Notes: a model not told the origin generated them from the letters alone. Shown: positions 33,761-47,208, counted from the first letter of the stretch. The stretch: 64,000 nt of DNA from Chlorops oryzae (GCA_020466095.1 CM035808.1:43213793-43277792); one strand, 5' to 3'. A program made the numbers and translations.

Positions 33761-36700
33761 CCTATGTAGATTGTTCAATATGGAATTTAAAATTAACTAT
33801 TAGTTTTCATCTGATTTCTGATTAAAGTATGTGAGTAAGACTTGAATATTTAGTTGTCTTATGAATCGAGCGAAAATTTTCTAGGGTTAAGTTCACTAAA
33901 GACGAACACCAGTTTAAGACATGAAATATTCACATACTTATAAAGATTGACATTTCAATATATATTCTTAGTGTAGATCTCCTGTTCGAGAAAAACTTAT
34001 GCGCATTCCTTTTTTCAGCAAAAGCTATAATACAATTCTTTAATCGCAATCCCATTGTATTGGGCACAGCTGTAGACTCACACGCCTCATTTCGCATGCC
34101 TAAAGCCTTTCGAGTACTTTAAGACACATTAAAACCCTTTGCAAAACATTTCATTGCAAGCGGCATACAAAAAAGCCCATTATGCACCCCTGATATAAGT
34201 CCAAGGTTTGCGCTCTGCTCACTGAGCATTGACAGCCGATTGATTAATGAAATGTATGCGTTTCCACCTTTCAGACAAATTCCCCTAAAATATGAAGCAC
34301 TTTGCTAATAAAACACATTAGACAATACCAAAGTCATTTAAATACTTTCCAAGGACAAAAACCAAGAGCAAAAAACAAAAAAAAACTAAAAATGGATAAG
34401 CCCAAGAAGCACGTTAAAATTCACTGAGCTTGCCTGCCAAAGTCAACATTTAATTAAGTAAATTACGAATACAGTTAATTTGGGCGAATTATTGCTGTCA
34501 GTTCTATTGAAAAGGGTAAACTGGTAAACTGTTCGCCGCTATATGTACCTACATGTAAAAAAAAGGAGAGCGAAAAAAAGGGAGAAACGAAAATGTTCTT
34601 CGTGCTTCAAAAAACAAGGCACTGAAAAAAGGGGTCTATAAACCGACTCAAAAAAAAAAAATTCGATAAAAAAAAAATAAAAGCCATATGTGTAAACGCC
34701 CACGAACCCGGAGGAAAAACAAAAAAAAAAAAAAAAGGAAGGTACGATTATAAAAACAAAAATACTTGTAGACGAAATTCACATAAGGGAATTGGCGGAA
34801 AAGGATCAAATGGAAACACATTGAGGTGGTATACTTTCAATGTCGGGCAGCTGTAATTGTTACACTTCAAGAACAGTAATTTAAATATTATAGAAAATGA
34901 AATAAAGAAAACAATCCCTTCTGTGTGTGTGGCGTTTTAAAGGACTTCAATAGAGAGGCAAACAGATAGCGAAGTGAGAAAGCAACAGCATCCGTTTTCC
35001 GATACTTCAGAAGAAAATTCGCAGCATATTTGCGGATTTAAGAACAGAGAAAAATCTGATAAATATTTTCGAAAAAAAAGGAATAAATAAGTACCGAAAA
35101 GACCGTAAACAAATTTTTTCTTCCTCTGTGTTGCTGTTGCTGTTGCGGCTGCACCACAGGACACAAAATATACATAAATTGACTGTTTGAGGCTAAAATT
35201 ACAAGTAATTGAGTGGATTTCGGTACTTTGTTCTTTTTTTCGGCCATGGAAAAAAAGGAAGAGAATTAAAGAGAGAAAAAGAAAAGTCATATGCGAAAAT
35301 AAAAACGTGATGAACACAATGAAGTGTACCATTCACATCCTGCCTTTAGCGAAAATAAAAGAAAAATATGTGGAAAAAAGGAGATCAAAAGATACCATAG
35401 AAGGTAGAGTAGCTGGTTTTAAAAAGAAAAATAAAATAAAAAATAAAAAAAACAAGGATATGCACGATGTATTGCGTAGAGGTACTGACTCTGAAGGAAC
35501 AAAAAAATTTGTTTTTGCATACGAAATTAGTTGCTTCCCCGTGTTTTGTTGTATTGTTTTCGTTATTGACGTCTGTTGTTGTTGTTTTTCTTGTTATTGT
35601 TGTTATTTATCTTGCTGCTGCATGGAATTTATTAGCATTTTTCAGTTTTTAAATGTCGTATCCGCCGATGCCGCGCTCGAGATAGACATGCACATTCAGG
35701 CAGACCCGCCGCCTTACACCCTACACTCTACACACCATGCTCATGTGCGGAAAGTATCGTATGACGCGAAAAGAAATGAAATTCGAGCCGTTTTTTGCGC
35801 CATTCGCATTCGGTGAAAGGTAAATAAAAAACAAAGCGAAATTTAACGAACTGATGAACCGAATGATGAGTTCCGTTTACGAGAGTACATTTTACTTGAA
35901 AAAGGATCCCGCGAGGATTTCATTTTCTCCCTCTTTCTTTCGCTCTTTCGTTCTATGTCCTCATTTAGCATAGATTTCTGCTGATTTGGCATGAAGCAAA
36001 TCGAAATTAATTTGTCTTTTATTGTTTTGAAAATGGTTCTCTTAGGTTTTTTGCATTATCCCATATCATTTAATGGAGATTAGGCATTTGTTGGGTGGGT
36101 TACAGCAATTAACGATCTTTAAAAATAAGTACCTACGTTAAACCCTTTAGAAGATAAATAGGAAGAATACTTGATTAAGATATAAAAAAAAATTTTGTGC
36201 ATATTTATCCATCAATTCTACGTCTTCGATATGGGCTGTTGTACATACTTAACCTGCAGTGATGAAATAGTGTCTGTGTAAAAAAAACGACCGGACCTAA
36301 GTGAGTCCATATAGGATCAAACTTATTTGAAACGCGAGAAGTCTAGGGTCAACCTCGTCTAGTCCCAAAATGAGCGTAGTTAGGTGAGTTCGTTTGAACT
36401 TGTGGGTTTTTGGCTTTGCTTAAGAGGTAGAGAAATATATATTTCAGTATGGCGCTCGAAATGAATATTACTAGAGACGAGCAGTCCTGTAGGAACGATC
36501 TATGTGATAATTTTGAATGTTTTAATTACAAATAAATATAAGAAAACAATCCCAAAGACCCACCCTCATTCAGAGACAAAGGGACTCACCTACAACCAAC
36601 CCCATACGCTTCGAAAAGAGACCGGTAGTTTTTCAATGACAGCCCTATGCAAAACGAGGTGAGATGAATGTATGGAAAGGGCAACGGTACTGACCTCTTT

Positions 36701-37620
36701 AAAACCGACCCGCGCTCGCCCGCCCAGTGCCGGTCCCACTTACTGCACGGTATGCCGCACCAATAATTATCCAAAAATTGAACCCCGTATTCTAGCCTCT
36801 CTGTGGCCACACATTTTGAAATAAATTTTCAAAATTATGAAAAATAGTACCACTTCCATATTAAAATTCTATCATCGTAGCATTTTTAGTTCCTAAGGCC
36901 TTATAAACAATTAAGAATAAGTTTTTGTTGAAACTAGGGCTATTTTGGATGAGCCAAAGTCCTTCTTACCTAAGCAAAGAGTAGAAACTATGTTCATTAT
37001 GTGATAATATTGGACCATCAGATTCTAAGAAGCTTAATTTTCAATGTACCATAAGACATGGAGAGCCTATTTCTATAGACAATCTCGTCTTTAAGCTCTT
37101 GCATTCTTTGAAAAGCCTGTTAATATTTTAAAAGAACATATGGGCATTTCCACAGAAAGGTCTACCGGAAAAGAAAATGCCCCAGTTCCTTAAAACAATT
37201 TTTGGGTATGTACTATCATAGTAACACATCTGAATTCCACTATTTAAGAAGATTGGTGGTTATAGTCAGCCCTCATTTCTGTAAAACATAGGTAAAGGCT
37301 TATTTTGTTGTATTTGTATTTCTTAAATTACCTTTAAAAGTGCTTTATCTATGAAATTTGGGCCATTTTAGTAACCTGATCAATGGAAGTTATCGTCCTT
37401 AATAATTCCATTCAGAAGAATCAACCAAAACAACAACAACAAAAATTCTTTAACGAATAAGTTGATAATTATCTTCTAATTACGCAAGCTCAATTAAATA
37501 TTGTTTTTGATAAAATTTATTATTGGCCCTTCTATTTATAATACCAGAATTTATGAATTAAAAGGAAAAAAGGTTAAAATAAAAGACTATTTTCATGACT
37601 AAAACCCTTTTGAAATTTTA
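33761..37620. other. Gene-less stretch
   Basis: No gene is supported. The plus-strand frame at 35187-35816 is lysine-rich then cysteine-rich because it crosses A-rich sequence and a TTG/TGT microsatellite, and it lacks any recognisable domain. A CCTGCAGTGATGAAATAG motif near 36255 resembles the end of the 32.5-kb element. The rest is AT-rich unique sequence, with a modestly GC-rich patch at 36540-36800. Confidence 0.4.
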
Positions 37621-38004
37621 GTAACGTAACGCCAGGTAACGTAACGCCAGGTAATTAAGGCCAATAAAAAACGAACGACAAACGATTTTACAATTTTAAA
37701 ACTTGGAAAATGAACTCTTATATTTTCCAATCTTATTGCTATAAGTTTAATACGAAAAGTTTTGCGAAATTAGCAGAGTTTTGAAATCTTGTAATCTAAG
37801 TCATAAACCCACTTCTGTTTTTCGTAACGTAACGCTAGGACACTTTTTTGCTTCAATACTCAAATCCTTATGGTCTATTGGTCTAATTTTTTTACTGAAC
37901 ATAGTGCTACTTTATTAGTATGCAAATATTAAAAAACTTTTTTTAAATTTGCAATTCTTCATTTAAAAAAAATTTTGTTTTTCGTTCGAATGTCACGTAA
38001 CGTC
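37621..38004 (+). repeat. Clustered GTAACGTAACGC motifs
   Basis: GTAACGTAACGCCAG occurs twice in direct tandem at 37621-37650. CGTAACGTAACGCTAGG occurs near 37822-37838, and CACGTAACGTCAAAATTC near 37994-38010. Together this is four related copies in 0.4 kb of otherwise AT-rich DNA, just upstream of the mariner relic. They could be sub-terminal binding-site repeats of a transposon; that is inference. Confidence 0.6.
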
Positions 38005-38105
38005 AAAATTCAAATGCCCATATTCACTAGGTCATCACAATCAAATCAATAGGGAGTTAGTTACCTTTGTTCAGGAGCTACATTCATTTGAAAACGAACA
38101 TCAAA

Positions 38106-38380
38106 ATGAAGAAAAACGAAGTCAGAACTGTCATCAAGTACCTCTGTTCGAAAAATATGTCAACGAAAGACATAAGCAGTGACCTTATGGAAGTATTATT
38201 ATTTGGAATTTATTTCAGTCAATGAAGAAGTATTGGGGGACATTGTTGCTCCATATTCCACAGTTGCGTTCTGGACAAAGGAGTTTAAGTTGGTTTGAGC
38301 ACCTACAAAAGATGAACATTTATAGGGACGACTATCCATGTCGTGATGAATACCTGAAAGGCGTTTTTTGAGGATCAAGG
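38106..38380 (+). pseudogene. Second mariner-family transposase relic (different subfamily)
   Basis: From ATG 38106 the frame reads MKKNEVRTVIKYLCSKNMST, then KDISSDLMEVL, before a stop. After a roughly 30-bp insertion flanked by GAAGTATT direct repeats, it resumes as EVLGDIVAPYSTVAFWTKEF, then KLV, stop, APTKDEH. This matches the N-terminal helix-turn-helix region of mariner transposases (EVR.VIKY...KG...EI..D....LG...PSYSTV..W..EFK.G). It is not the same subfamily as the mellifera-type copies in this window. Several stops and the loss of all catalytic residues make it inactive. A sequence resembling a mariner right end (GAATCACCCCTCGTA) lies near 38484-38498. Confidence 0.7.
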
Positions 38381-38499
38381 TAAAAATAATTTTTACAAAG
38401 GCAATAATGGGTTTAGACTTAATATAATGACTTGCTATGAGATAATGTAGAAAAATAAATAAAAGTTTCTTAAGCCAGATTTTGAATCACCCCTCGTAA

Positions 38500-40400
38500 A
38501 TATGTAAGTGCGTTATTTGTTGGGATAGCCATGAAAATGCGTGCGGTGGCATTAAAAGTCTAAAAGCGCAGCATTAACCTAAAAAGCAACACTTTTGAGT
38601 GTTAATATTTCGCTCTTGGCGCCATAACGTTGATGTTGATGTTAATGTTCACACTGATGATTGTAATTTTGACAAGTCTAAAACCAGGCGACACGAACAA
38701 AACACAACGAAACGAACGAAATGAAACGAGCCGATCCGATCCGAACCGAAGCGAACCGCAGCGAAATAAACTGAAATGGAAGGAAAAACTGGCTGGGATC
38801 AACGAAGCGTGAGTAACTCGAACGAACTGGCACATTAAAAACAGATTGTGCATACACATGAGGTGGCGGCTGGCTATACCACACGAGGAGTCCTTCTTCA
38901 GCTTCTTCTTCTTATCCCTTGTATGTTATGATGATACGATACATAAATATTAAAAATCCATCTACGCTTTGTGCCGATAATGGATTTGCGAAAACAAAAT
39001 GCGAAATACGCGAAGGAATGTTGATATCGTATTGTACATAAACACATACAAAGATGTGTCTATACACGAGGACGAGTCGGAAATCGTTATACCAACAAGG
39101 GAATGATCCTGTGTGGATAGGGAGATTGCATTCAACTAGCCGGGTCGGGCTGTTTGTGTCTTTATCGTTTCGGATATTTTAGCAACGAACGATTTCCTAA
39201 GCTGCCATAAATTTTTCATTCAAAACAAGAAAAATACAAACCAGATTTCAAACGAATATGTCGAAATATGTATATATAATACCTACATATGTGCATGTTT
39301 CAGTAAGGTGTTTTTTTTTATCGAATTGAGAACAACACGAAATCGCAATCAGAGTGTCGGCTGATGAAATGAATTTGCCTTAAAAGATCTAGCAGGAAAA
39401 TCTGGGATTTTTTATGATTGGGAAAAATGGAAGCTTTTTTTATTCATTCATTCATTTTGATTTTTTATTTATTTTTATGCTTTGAAGCAATTTTTATGTG
39501 GATTGATCCGCTTTAAAAAGAGAGGAAAGGTTTATGTAATCGAACAAAGAAACATATGAAACACCAAGTAAAATATTTAATTATATTAAAAACGTAAGAC
39601 CTTTCATTAAATACCTTATAATCCATCCATTCTGCTACTGTGAAATAACTTTTAGCCTCTGAGTTTGAGGTACCGCAGTTCACAATGAGATGAAAACAAC
39701 AGATGTTTTCCTTCCTTGTTTTTTTGCTGCCCTCATTAGGTTACCTGAACAGTTGTCCTGTTGTGCAACCGTGTGTTGCTACTTGACTGTTGAATAGCAT
39801 TTTACCTACCACAAATTAGGGTAACAACCGCACACACACACACACACATATTCACATACACACTCAGCACACCGCTTGGCAATTTGTAATTCGTTCAACG
39901 TACACCTTTTTCGATGCATAAATCAGACCCTGATCGTAGGCGATCAAAACAAAACAAACGGCAGTCCTATGAAATAACATACATTTCCAAAAAAGGGCGG
40001 TTTCCAGTAACTGATAATTTAGGTCGGAAATTGATAAAAAAAAAAAAAATTTAAAGAAAGAGAAACGATCTAACATAACCGAGAACATGCCCATTTAACC
40101 ACTTTAAGTCCTCAAATGATACGAAGGGCGATGGCATCGGGATCAAAGAACTAGCGAACAAATTGACTGACTTCGAAAAGGTGGTATTAGGAAGTAAACA
40201 TTTCAGTGAGGTTGTTTTTTTTATTTTATTTTTTATTTGTTATCGTCCTTCTAAAAATTGAAAGGGTGAAAAGTCTTTTGGATAATCTTGACAAATTGCA
40301 TCCAAAGGAAATGGAATTTATAGCCTTTTAAAATTGATTTCTGATACGAAAAAGCATTGACGAAATGACGAGCGGTTTTTTCAGGTGATAATTACGCGGG
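38500..40400. other. Gene-less stretch
   Basis: No gene is recognised. It contains CCGAT/CGAAC-type pentamer repeats at 38700-38765, an AC run at 39831-39848 and an A run near 40037. The remainder is AT-rich unique sequence. Confidence 0.4.
39831..39848 (+). repeat. AC dinucleotide microsatellite
   Basis: Nine uninterrupted CA units followed by looser CATA/CACA words. Confidence 0.9.
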
Positions 40401-40401
40401 A

Positions 40402-40780
40402 CCTGAAAAACTCGTTAACCCTTTGACAAGTGAGAGATAAAGTTTTCGCTGCATTATTTGATATATTAAAAGCGAATTCGTAAATACATAGTAAGTGCTA
40501 AGGAAAAACTTTAAACCCTTACATTTTTTTGGAAAATTTATTTACCCTTTAATGAATAAGGTTCGGCTTTTCGACACATTATTTGAGCGATTAAAAAAAT
40601 GTTCTAAATAAATAGTTGGTACCACGAAAAACTTAAACCCTTTAATTTTTTTTTTTTTAAATTTTTAACCCACTAAAGCCTAAGAGATTAATTTGATCTT
40701 GTGCTAAATTCGCTTTGTTTTTGGCGCTAAACGTCAAATAAAATACTTATGTAAAAAATTTAATAAATGAAAAACTTTAA
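40402..40780 (+). repeat. Diverged tandem repeats with TTAACCCTTT boundaries
   Basis: Four spaced occurrences of a boundary resembling GAAAAACTTTAAACCCTT lie at about 40405, 40504, 40626 and 40770. Between them are similar AT-rich units containing TTCG.....CATTATTTGA..ATTAAAA. Unit lengths are irregular (about 99, 122 and 144 bp), so these are old tandem or nested copies. They share the TTAACCC start of the adjacent MITE, suggesting repeated insertion of the same family. Confidence 0.5.
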
Positions 40781-40899
40781 CCCTTTAAAGCAAATTTTTT
40801 CCAAAATAATTGTAACGATTTATTACGTTTACTATTTACAACATTGTTTAAACTCGTGAAACTTATTTTGGAAAAAACTTGCCTTCTTACGTTAACGGG
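40781..40899. mobile_element. piggyBac-like MITE, 119 bp
   Basis: Flanked by TTAA at 40777-40780 and 40900-40903, starting CCC and ending GGG. The inner arms are also inverted: GCAAATTTTTTCCAAAATAA on the left and its near-complement ending in TTATTTTGGAAAAAACTTGC on the right. Same superfamily signature as the 30.3-kb element. Confidence 0.6.
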
Positions 40900-40903
40900 T
40901 TAA

Positions 40904-42477
40904 TATATTTTTTTTTTTAATTTTCTTTATTTCTTTACATAAGAAAGAAGATTTTGGGATTTAATGAAATCCTTCTATCTAAAGAATACATTTTAGAACC
41001 ATATTAAAGCCCCAAACATGCCATCACCAAATCATTGCGTGTTCTATACATTCACGCAACGTTTTCTTGCAATCATAAAAAAAAAAACAAGATTCCTTCT
41101 CATCTGCTAAATCGAACGCACAAAATTGGTGGCGACCTTCAAATCTGTACTTCTCGATACCTTTACTTCTCTTTTTCTATGCAATACCATCAACATTAAA
41201 GTAATACGCTCCGCCGTTCCGTTCTTCCATTGGTTTTGCAACATCAAATTACGTAGTTGACTAACCAGGCAGCGGCGGCAGCAGACCAACGAGTTCCAAA
41301 ACTCTACAACAATCTTCAAGCCCTAATTACCGACAAAATGAAATCGAAAATGGTAGGGTTGCCTGCTTGACTGACTATAAATAAAAATCAATTTTCTCTG
41401 TAAAATTTTAAGTTGCAACACGGAACGAACGACCGACGACGAGAGAGTCGAGGCAAAAGCATAGTCCTTCACGTCGTCGTCTCATGAAGAACATGATTAT
41501 ACAGATTAATGCGTTCCTGTAGACTCCTTTTGCCGAGGTATTTCCTTGGCGTGTGTGTATGGTGTGAGTCGGCTGGGTACTTGTTTGGCTGTTATTTGTT
41601 TCGTCCTTTATTTTTTCTATTTTTTCTTTTTTTTTTTTTATTTTTGATTTTTTACTTTTTGGTGTTTGGCAACATATAATCAACGCCCCATTTACGTTGC
41701 CATCTCTTCCCTTTCCTCTTGTTCTTTGGTACTTATTCTTACTTTTCACCTTAGTTTCTTATTTCAAACTGGGCAAAGTATCTTAATGCCTTGTTTTTTT
41801 CTTTGTTTTCTTTTCTTTTCTTCTATTTTTGTTCTTGTTGGTTTAATACTTTAATTTTTGTTGTTGCTCTTTGGTGTTGCATGTTGGTGGTTCTTTCGTT
41901 CTATTGTAGATTGTAACTGTCGAAATAAATCAGCGCCCATTGTTGCCACACCACGGTTTCGTTCCGATCTGTTCCGTTCCATTCTGTTCTGTCCCACAAG
42001 GTCTCCTTAATGTTCCAGCGTGAAACCAGCCAAGTTTTGGGTTTACAAAAAACTTTCGTCTTGATTCCTTCTTGTAATTCCTGTTCTTGTGTTTTCGCTT
42101 TGTTTTGCTTCGCTATTTTCTTTCGTTGTATTTTTCTTTAATTTTTTGTTTTGTTTTATTTATTCTTTTGTTTTGTTTTATTTCATTTCATAAGTTGACT
42201 TACCTACATATATAAGACAAATAAAAGTGTTTGCGCGTTCCTGGTTCCTTTCCGTTCAAATTGTGTAATGGAAAGTGGAAAATTTTGCAAAAAGTTTGAG
42301 ATTAAAAATTAAATGCAATTTAAGCGCGTAGTTTTCTTAGCGAAAAGCAGAGAAAATGTAGTTTCGGAAGTTTGAACGTTTATAACGTGAAAACAAAGAA
42401 GTAACTTATTAAAAAGTATTATACACAAATACCGCGTTACTTAGAAGGCTTGAAGTTATTTCACGTGGAGTCTATTA
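40904..42477. other. Gene-less stretch
   Basis: No gene is supported. T-rich and TTTTG-type low-complexity sequence dominates at 41580-42180, with a GTTCC/GTTCT pentamer patch near 41960-41990. Short frames here are composition-driven. Confidence 0.4.
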
Positions 42478-42914
42478 ATCAGGCTCAAGTATGAACATAC
42501 TCTGTATTGAGTTGGTGCGGTTGTTGTGTGTAACACCCAGAGCCACTCGAGATCGAACTTGTAAGATTTTAAGACATGATGAGTTACTGGGAGAATCGAT
42601 AGCGTGCTCTCCACTTATTTTTCTTTCTGTATACAGTTTTCTCATCGAAGGAGTTGAATTATCTTGAAGAAAATTTGATATGTGTGCCCAGAGATATGAG
42701 TATGAAAAAGATCGATAATAGATCAGATCGAACTATTTTTTAAGATACCTCTAGTCCAGAGGTAGATAAAAAGGTGGTAATATCGCCCCCCACAATGTTT
42801 TTGAAACCTTCTTTGAAAAAACTTTATTCTTTACACATCAAAAATCTGTAAAGTAACATTAAGTGAGGGTTATATACTTCTTCGAGCTCGCCTGACTATA
42901 ACACCCTTACTTGT
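42478..42914 (-). mobile_element. mini-me/DINE-1-like repeat, copy 2
   Basis: Minus-strand copy of the 27.6-kb repeat. Reading the reverse complement, it starts ACAAGTAAGGGTGTTATAGT, continues through CTTCGATGAGAAAACTGTAT and AGAAAGA (a decayed GACA run), and reaches GGGTGTTACACACAACA. At about 435 bp it is the shortest of the three copies. Confidence 0.7.
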
Positions 42915-45900
42915 TTTTTTTTTTTACTGTACATAATTGCTTTTCACTTAGTGCCTTGCGTTTCTTGAATAGCGCTCAGCTTTTCAAAGCGTCTAACTTT
43001 CCATTAAATTGGCTTCATCAATCCAAAGAAACGCGCCAGCTTGACATGCACGAAAAATGTGCAGCGAAAGAAAAACGATATGAAAAAAAAAAAAAAAATG
43101 AAATGATGGAAAGGAAACGAGTAGAAAAAGGTTTCCAGAATCTATTTGAAATCAAAAAAAAAAAAAAACAACAAAAAATGCAATAAAAACTACAAAACTT
43201 CGCGGCAAACTAAGCCAATTTTCAGCTCGACGAAAATATTCAAAAAATATTCGCGACACAATCCGCCGCCACAGACGGTGGTGTGTGTTGTTGTTGTTTC
43301 TGTTGCTGTTGGTGTTGGTGTTCTTTGGCACGTTGATGGAGGAGTCGAGGAAAACATTAAAAACGCATTAAGCCATGAATGTCGACGAAATGCCGACAAA
43401 ATGTTGAAACACAGCGGCAAAAAAAAGCAAAAAGAGATGACGGAAATATGCGAGTCGAGTAAGATAAGCTTTGAGAAGCCAGAAAAAAAAATTCGGGGTG
43501 GTGGGGGAAAAGTGAAGGAGCAGAGCGCAGAGGCAAGTCACAAAGATCGAATATTTAGGAACCATGAATGTGAGTTAAGCGAAACAACGTGAAGCTAAGT
43601 TCCTACCAAAAAAAAAAAGGTGAAGAATTCGCGAATATCTCTTTCCTTTTTTTCATCGTTATATTCTTTGGCCAATGGAGCCCGAATTCGTTCGAGGACC
43701 TTCAGTTGATGGTAGTAACACTAACAGTAACAGAAACCGTACCAGTCGCCGCAATCGCAGTGCCGGCTATGACAACTGTGTGAGGTGTAAATGATAGAGT
43801 GGCAAAAATAGTGCCATTAAAGAGGATATGTCGTCGTAGTGCAGGTAGGGACACAAGCCCAAAGACGAAGAAAGAAAAGGAAACAAACCAACACTAAATT
43901 GCGCTAAACAAAGACTAGAATAAAATAAGATAAACAAAATCGAAAAGAAAAACACATTAAAGCGAAAGTGGATGTGCTGAATTCCATGCTCGAAGCAATT
44001 GAATGCGCCATAAAAAAAAAGGCTGTGAGCAGCAACAGCCACAGCAGCAGCGTGAGCATTTCTTGTCGAGAATGATAAAGGTAAACAAAATTAAAACTGA
44101 AACATTGAACCGAAAAGGAAGAGGAAGAGGGAAAAGCAGAAATCGAGAAGCAGGACACACACAGATACCGATTTGCGGATGGGAGGGGGAAAAGTGAAAA
44201 GTCGCAGCGGAAGGAAAACAAAAACAAACCTTAAACAAACATATTTATGGAGCCACTTTGGACACGATTGGATTGAGGGCCAAAAGTGCAAAGGTAGCAA
44301 AAAGTTTACTGTCAGCTTACACGAAAATAAGGTCTCAGGCCATGCCTTGCTTAACTTTAAACATATTGGAATAATGTGAAAAGGCCAGCCTGAATAAGAC
44401 AAACAGACGTAAAGATCAAACATATGAAATTGCTTACAAAAGAAAACAAAACCGAAACAAAAAGTAAAGAAAAAAGAGGAAATAAAAAATATAAACCAAA
44501 CATGTATACCATACATACATATAGAGTGATAACAAAACAGGTATGCCTTTGTGCGGAGGGACATACTTGTAGGTTGTTGTTAGCCTAACTGATGTCCGGT
44601 CGACTGAGCACACTAAACATATGAGGGCACGAAAACAAAAGACGAAAGGAAAACAATGTTATTAGCCAAAGGAAAGAATTGAGCAAAAAAAAAAAAAAAC
44701 AAAAAGCAAAGCACACAAAATACAATGAAAGGTGAGCTGCTAGTGAAAAGGCTAAGAAAAGCATATTTATGAGAATAGTACGCCAAGAAATCCGAGTTTT
44801 TTATTATCTGTATCACGTATTCGATGGGAAGTTTTAGTGAGTAAGAGAGCCACTCTCGAAGCGGGAATCGGGCTCGGTGAGAGTAAATTAAATGGAGTGC
44901 TTTTTATTTGTTTTTTTTATTTTTTTATTATTTTGTATTGCGCTACTTCAGTGATAACGCACACTTCCGAGAAAATAGCAATGCACGTCTGCAAAATTCA
45001 ATCAGCAAAGGAACTTATAATGATGATAGTTTTACAGTTGCGTGCATTAAATTAGTGGCTCCATATTATTATTATTTTTTTAATATGATGAGTATGTAAA
45101 TTAACATAATAACTTAACATATTCGACGCAGTGTTGCCAGTGCTTTGGCGCATTTTTCTTTAAAAATTTTCGAAAATTCCGTAAGAGGATAACTTTTAAT
45201 TTATTTTTGTTTTTATAATTTTCAAATTCCAAATTAAATTTTATTTTTTAATTTAATTCATTTTTATTTTAATATTTTTATTCTTTTATTACTTACTTTT
45301 ATTAATTTTTTTTCACTAGTTTTTTTTTTTTTTACTGTTTTCGTGTTGTATGTTTTATTTTTTAAGATTCTTTTTATTTCTTATCATTTATTTTTATTAA
45401 AGTTCTTTATTTTAATGTTTTTTCAAATTATTTTTGTTTTCAAAATTTTTTCAAAGTTTCTAAATATTTGAGGAATTTAAATTTTATTTCAATTTTGTTT
45501 TATTTATTTTTATTTTTTAATTAAAATATTTTTCAATAATTTTTATTAAACAACATTTTTCTTTAATTTCTTTGAATTTCTGTTTTCTTCAATTTTTTTG
45601 AATAGGTATTTCATTTTATGTTTTTTTTTTAAATCAAAAAAATGTATTTTGTTTTTTATTTATTTATATTTTTATTTAAATAAAAATTTTTTAAAATTTA
45701 TTTACTATGTTTTTTATTTTTTATGTATTTATTTTTTTTTAATATTTTTTTATTTTTTATTATTTTCTTATTTAATTGTTTTGATTTTATTATTTTTTTT
45801 ATCTTATTATTTTTTTATTTTATTATTTATTTATTTTATTATTTTTTTTTATTTTATTATTTAAAAAAATTTTTTTATTTTTTTATTTTTTATTTAATGC

Positions 45901-47208
45901 TTTAATGCTTCTAATGCAATGATGCTGACTGTACTTCATACTTTACTACAGCAGGTGAGTGAATTGAAATGGCATTACAAAAGCATTTCTGCCGAAACGA
46001 AGCAGCGAAGGAAGACGATGCGGAACGGCACCATGTGCTTCGACAGAGCGTTCCTTGGTGATTACATACGTTGCTACTTTTATTCCATCAAGGAAAGCCT
46101 TGAGAAGTCTTTTACAACGTTTCCATCCGAATTTCTGCTTAGCTGTATTTTCTTCACTCTTTCGTTCTGTTGCCTTATTTCTATTGGTTTTTTTTTTTTC
46201 TATTACTTCGTCGTGCTGCTCTGTTCCTCTCTCGGACTTGAAAGAGAAAAAAAAAAAAAATCGCCAAAAGCGAACAGAAATTGTTGTTTTGTAAATAAAA
46301 GGAATTTTTTCCAGCATTTAAACAAATTTGTTACCAAATAGTTTTACTACTTCAAGTCCACTACCCCCGCCGCTTAAGCTGCTATTGCTACTGCTCTGAT
46401 GGTGCTGCCCTCACCAAGTCATTTACAGAGGGGAGGAAAACGATAAAATGAGATTTTTCGTTCAAAAAAATTCGTATGTTCGGGCATTTCATGTTTGGAC
46501 ACTAGACAAAACACAACAAAAACAGCAACAAAAACATGCTCCTTAGATGGTCTTTATATTTTCCTTCTTCTTGGTTGTAGTCGTCTCTTTTAAGCAACAA
46601 TTTTTACAAATTGTAGCATATATCGGTGCCTTCTAAAGTTTGTTTTTCTATTTTCTGAGCTGCTTTCTTGTAAGGTTTTCCCCAACATACGAGAAGCACT
46701 TAAGTCTATCTCAAGTATTTGGCGTTTTGTCTTCTGATATCGGAAGGAATTGCGTTTTTGTTTCTTTATTTTTCTATTTTATATTCCTTTTCGTTTTCTT
46801 TTTATTTTTTCGAGGAATTTCGTATTGAAGGTTATTTGGGACCAAAAGAAAATATGTGAAGGATATTGCAATATTTTTGAGGGAATTCAAAAGCATTTAA
46901 AACGAAATATTGAATTCAATTTACAAAAATTCACTACACAAGAAGGGTAACAGCTTTATAGATTTCTTGAACGGACGACGACGACCTATTTTGAAATCAT
47001 TGATAAAACTGGATTCTAAGGCCAAAAGTCTACTAAGAACCACATTTATGGCGTATGCAGTCAAGATCATGAATTGAAAAACTCTTTGGTCCGAATGCAC
47101 TCTTTTTGCACACTTAAAACACGTTATCCAAATTTTGTGGAGATATCTCTCCTGTCTTTCCTTAATACAAGACCTTTTTAATCCGAATTGGGATTAATAA
47201 TTAAAATA
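42915..47208. other. Gene-less stretch, A/T-rich
   Basis: Many short frames on both strands, all lysine- or phenylalanine-rich. Poly-A runs occur near 43088, 43155 and 44690, a TTG/GGT microsatellite at 43280-43320, and a long T-rich block at 45185-45905. The plus-strand frame at 45919-46341 carries no recognisable motif and runs into an A run. No splice-consistent gene model is convincing. Confidence 0.4.
45185..45905. repeat. T-rich AT block
   Basis: About 720 bp with T far exceeding A on the plus strand, made of irregular TTTTATTTTTT and TTATTATTT words. No regular unit, terminal repeats or target duplications were seen. Low-complexity DNA of this kind is the source of the phenylalanine-rich frames here. 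Confidence 0.85.

Noticed and set aside
35187..35816. 209-residue plus-strand open frame
   Set aside because: Lysine-rich then cysteine/valine-rich because it crosses A-rich DNA and a TGT/TTG microsatellite; no domain, signal or splice support.
36540..36800. GC-richer patch possibly from a retroelement or rRNA
   Set aside because: No protein motif in any frame and no recognisable rRNA segment; left as unassigned.
45598..46341. Phenylalanine-rich and following 140-residue frames
   Set aside because: The first is T-rich low complexity; the second has no motif and ends in an A run. Neither shows splice-linked partners.
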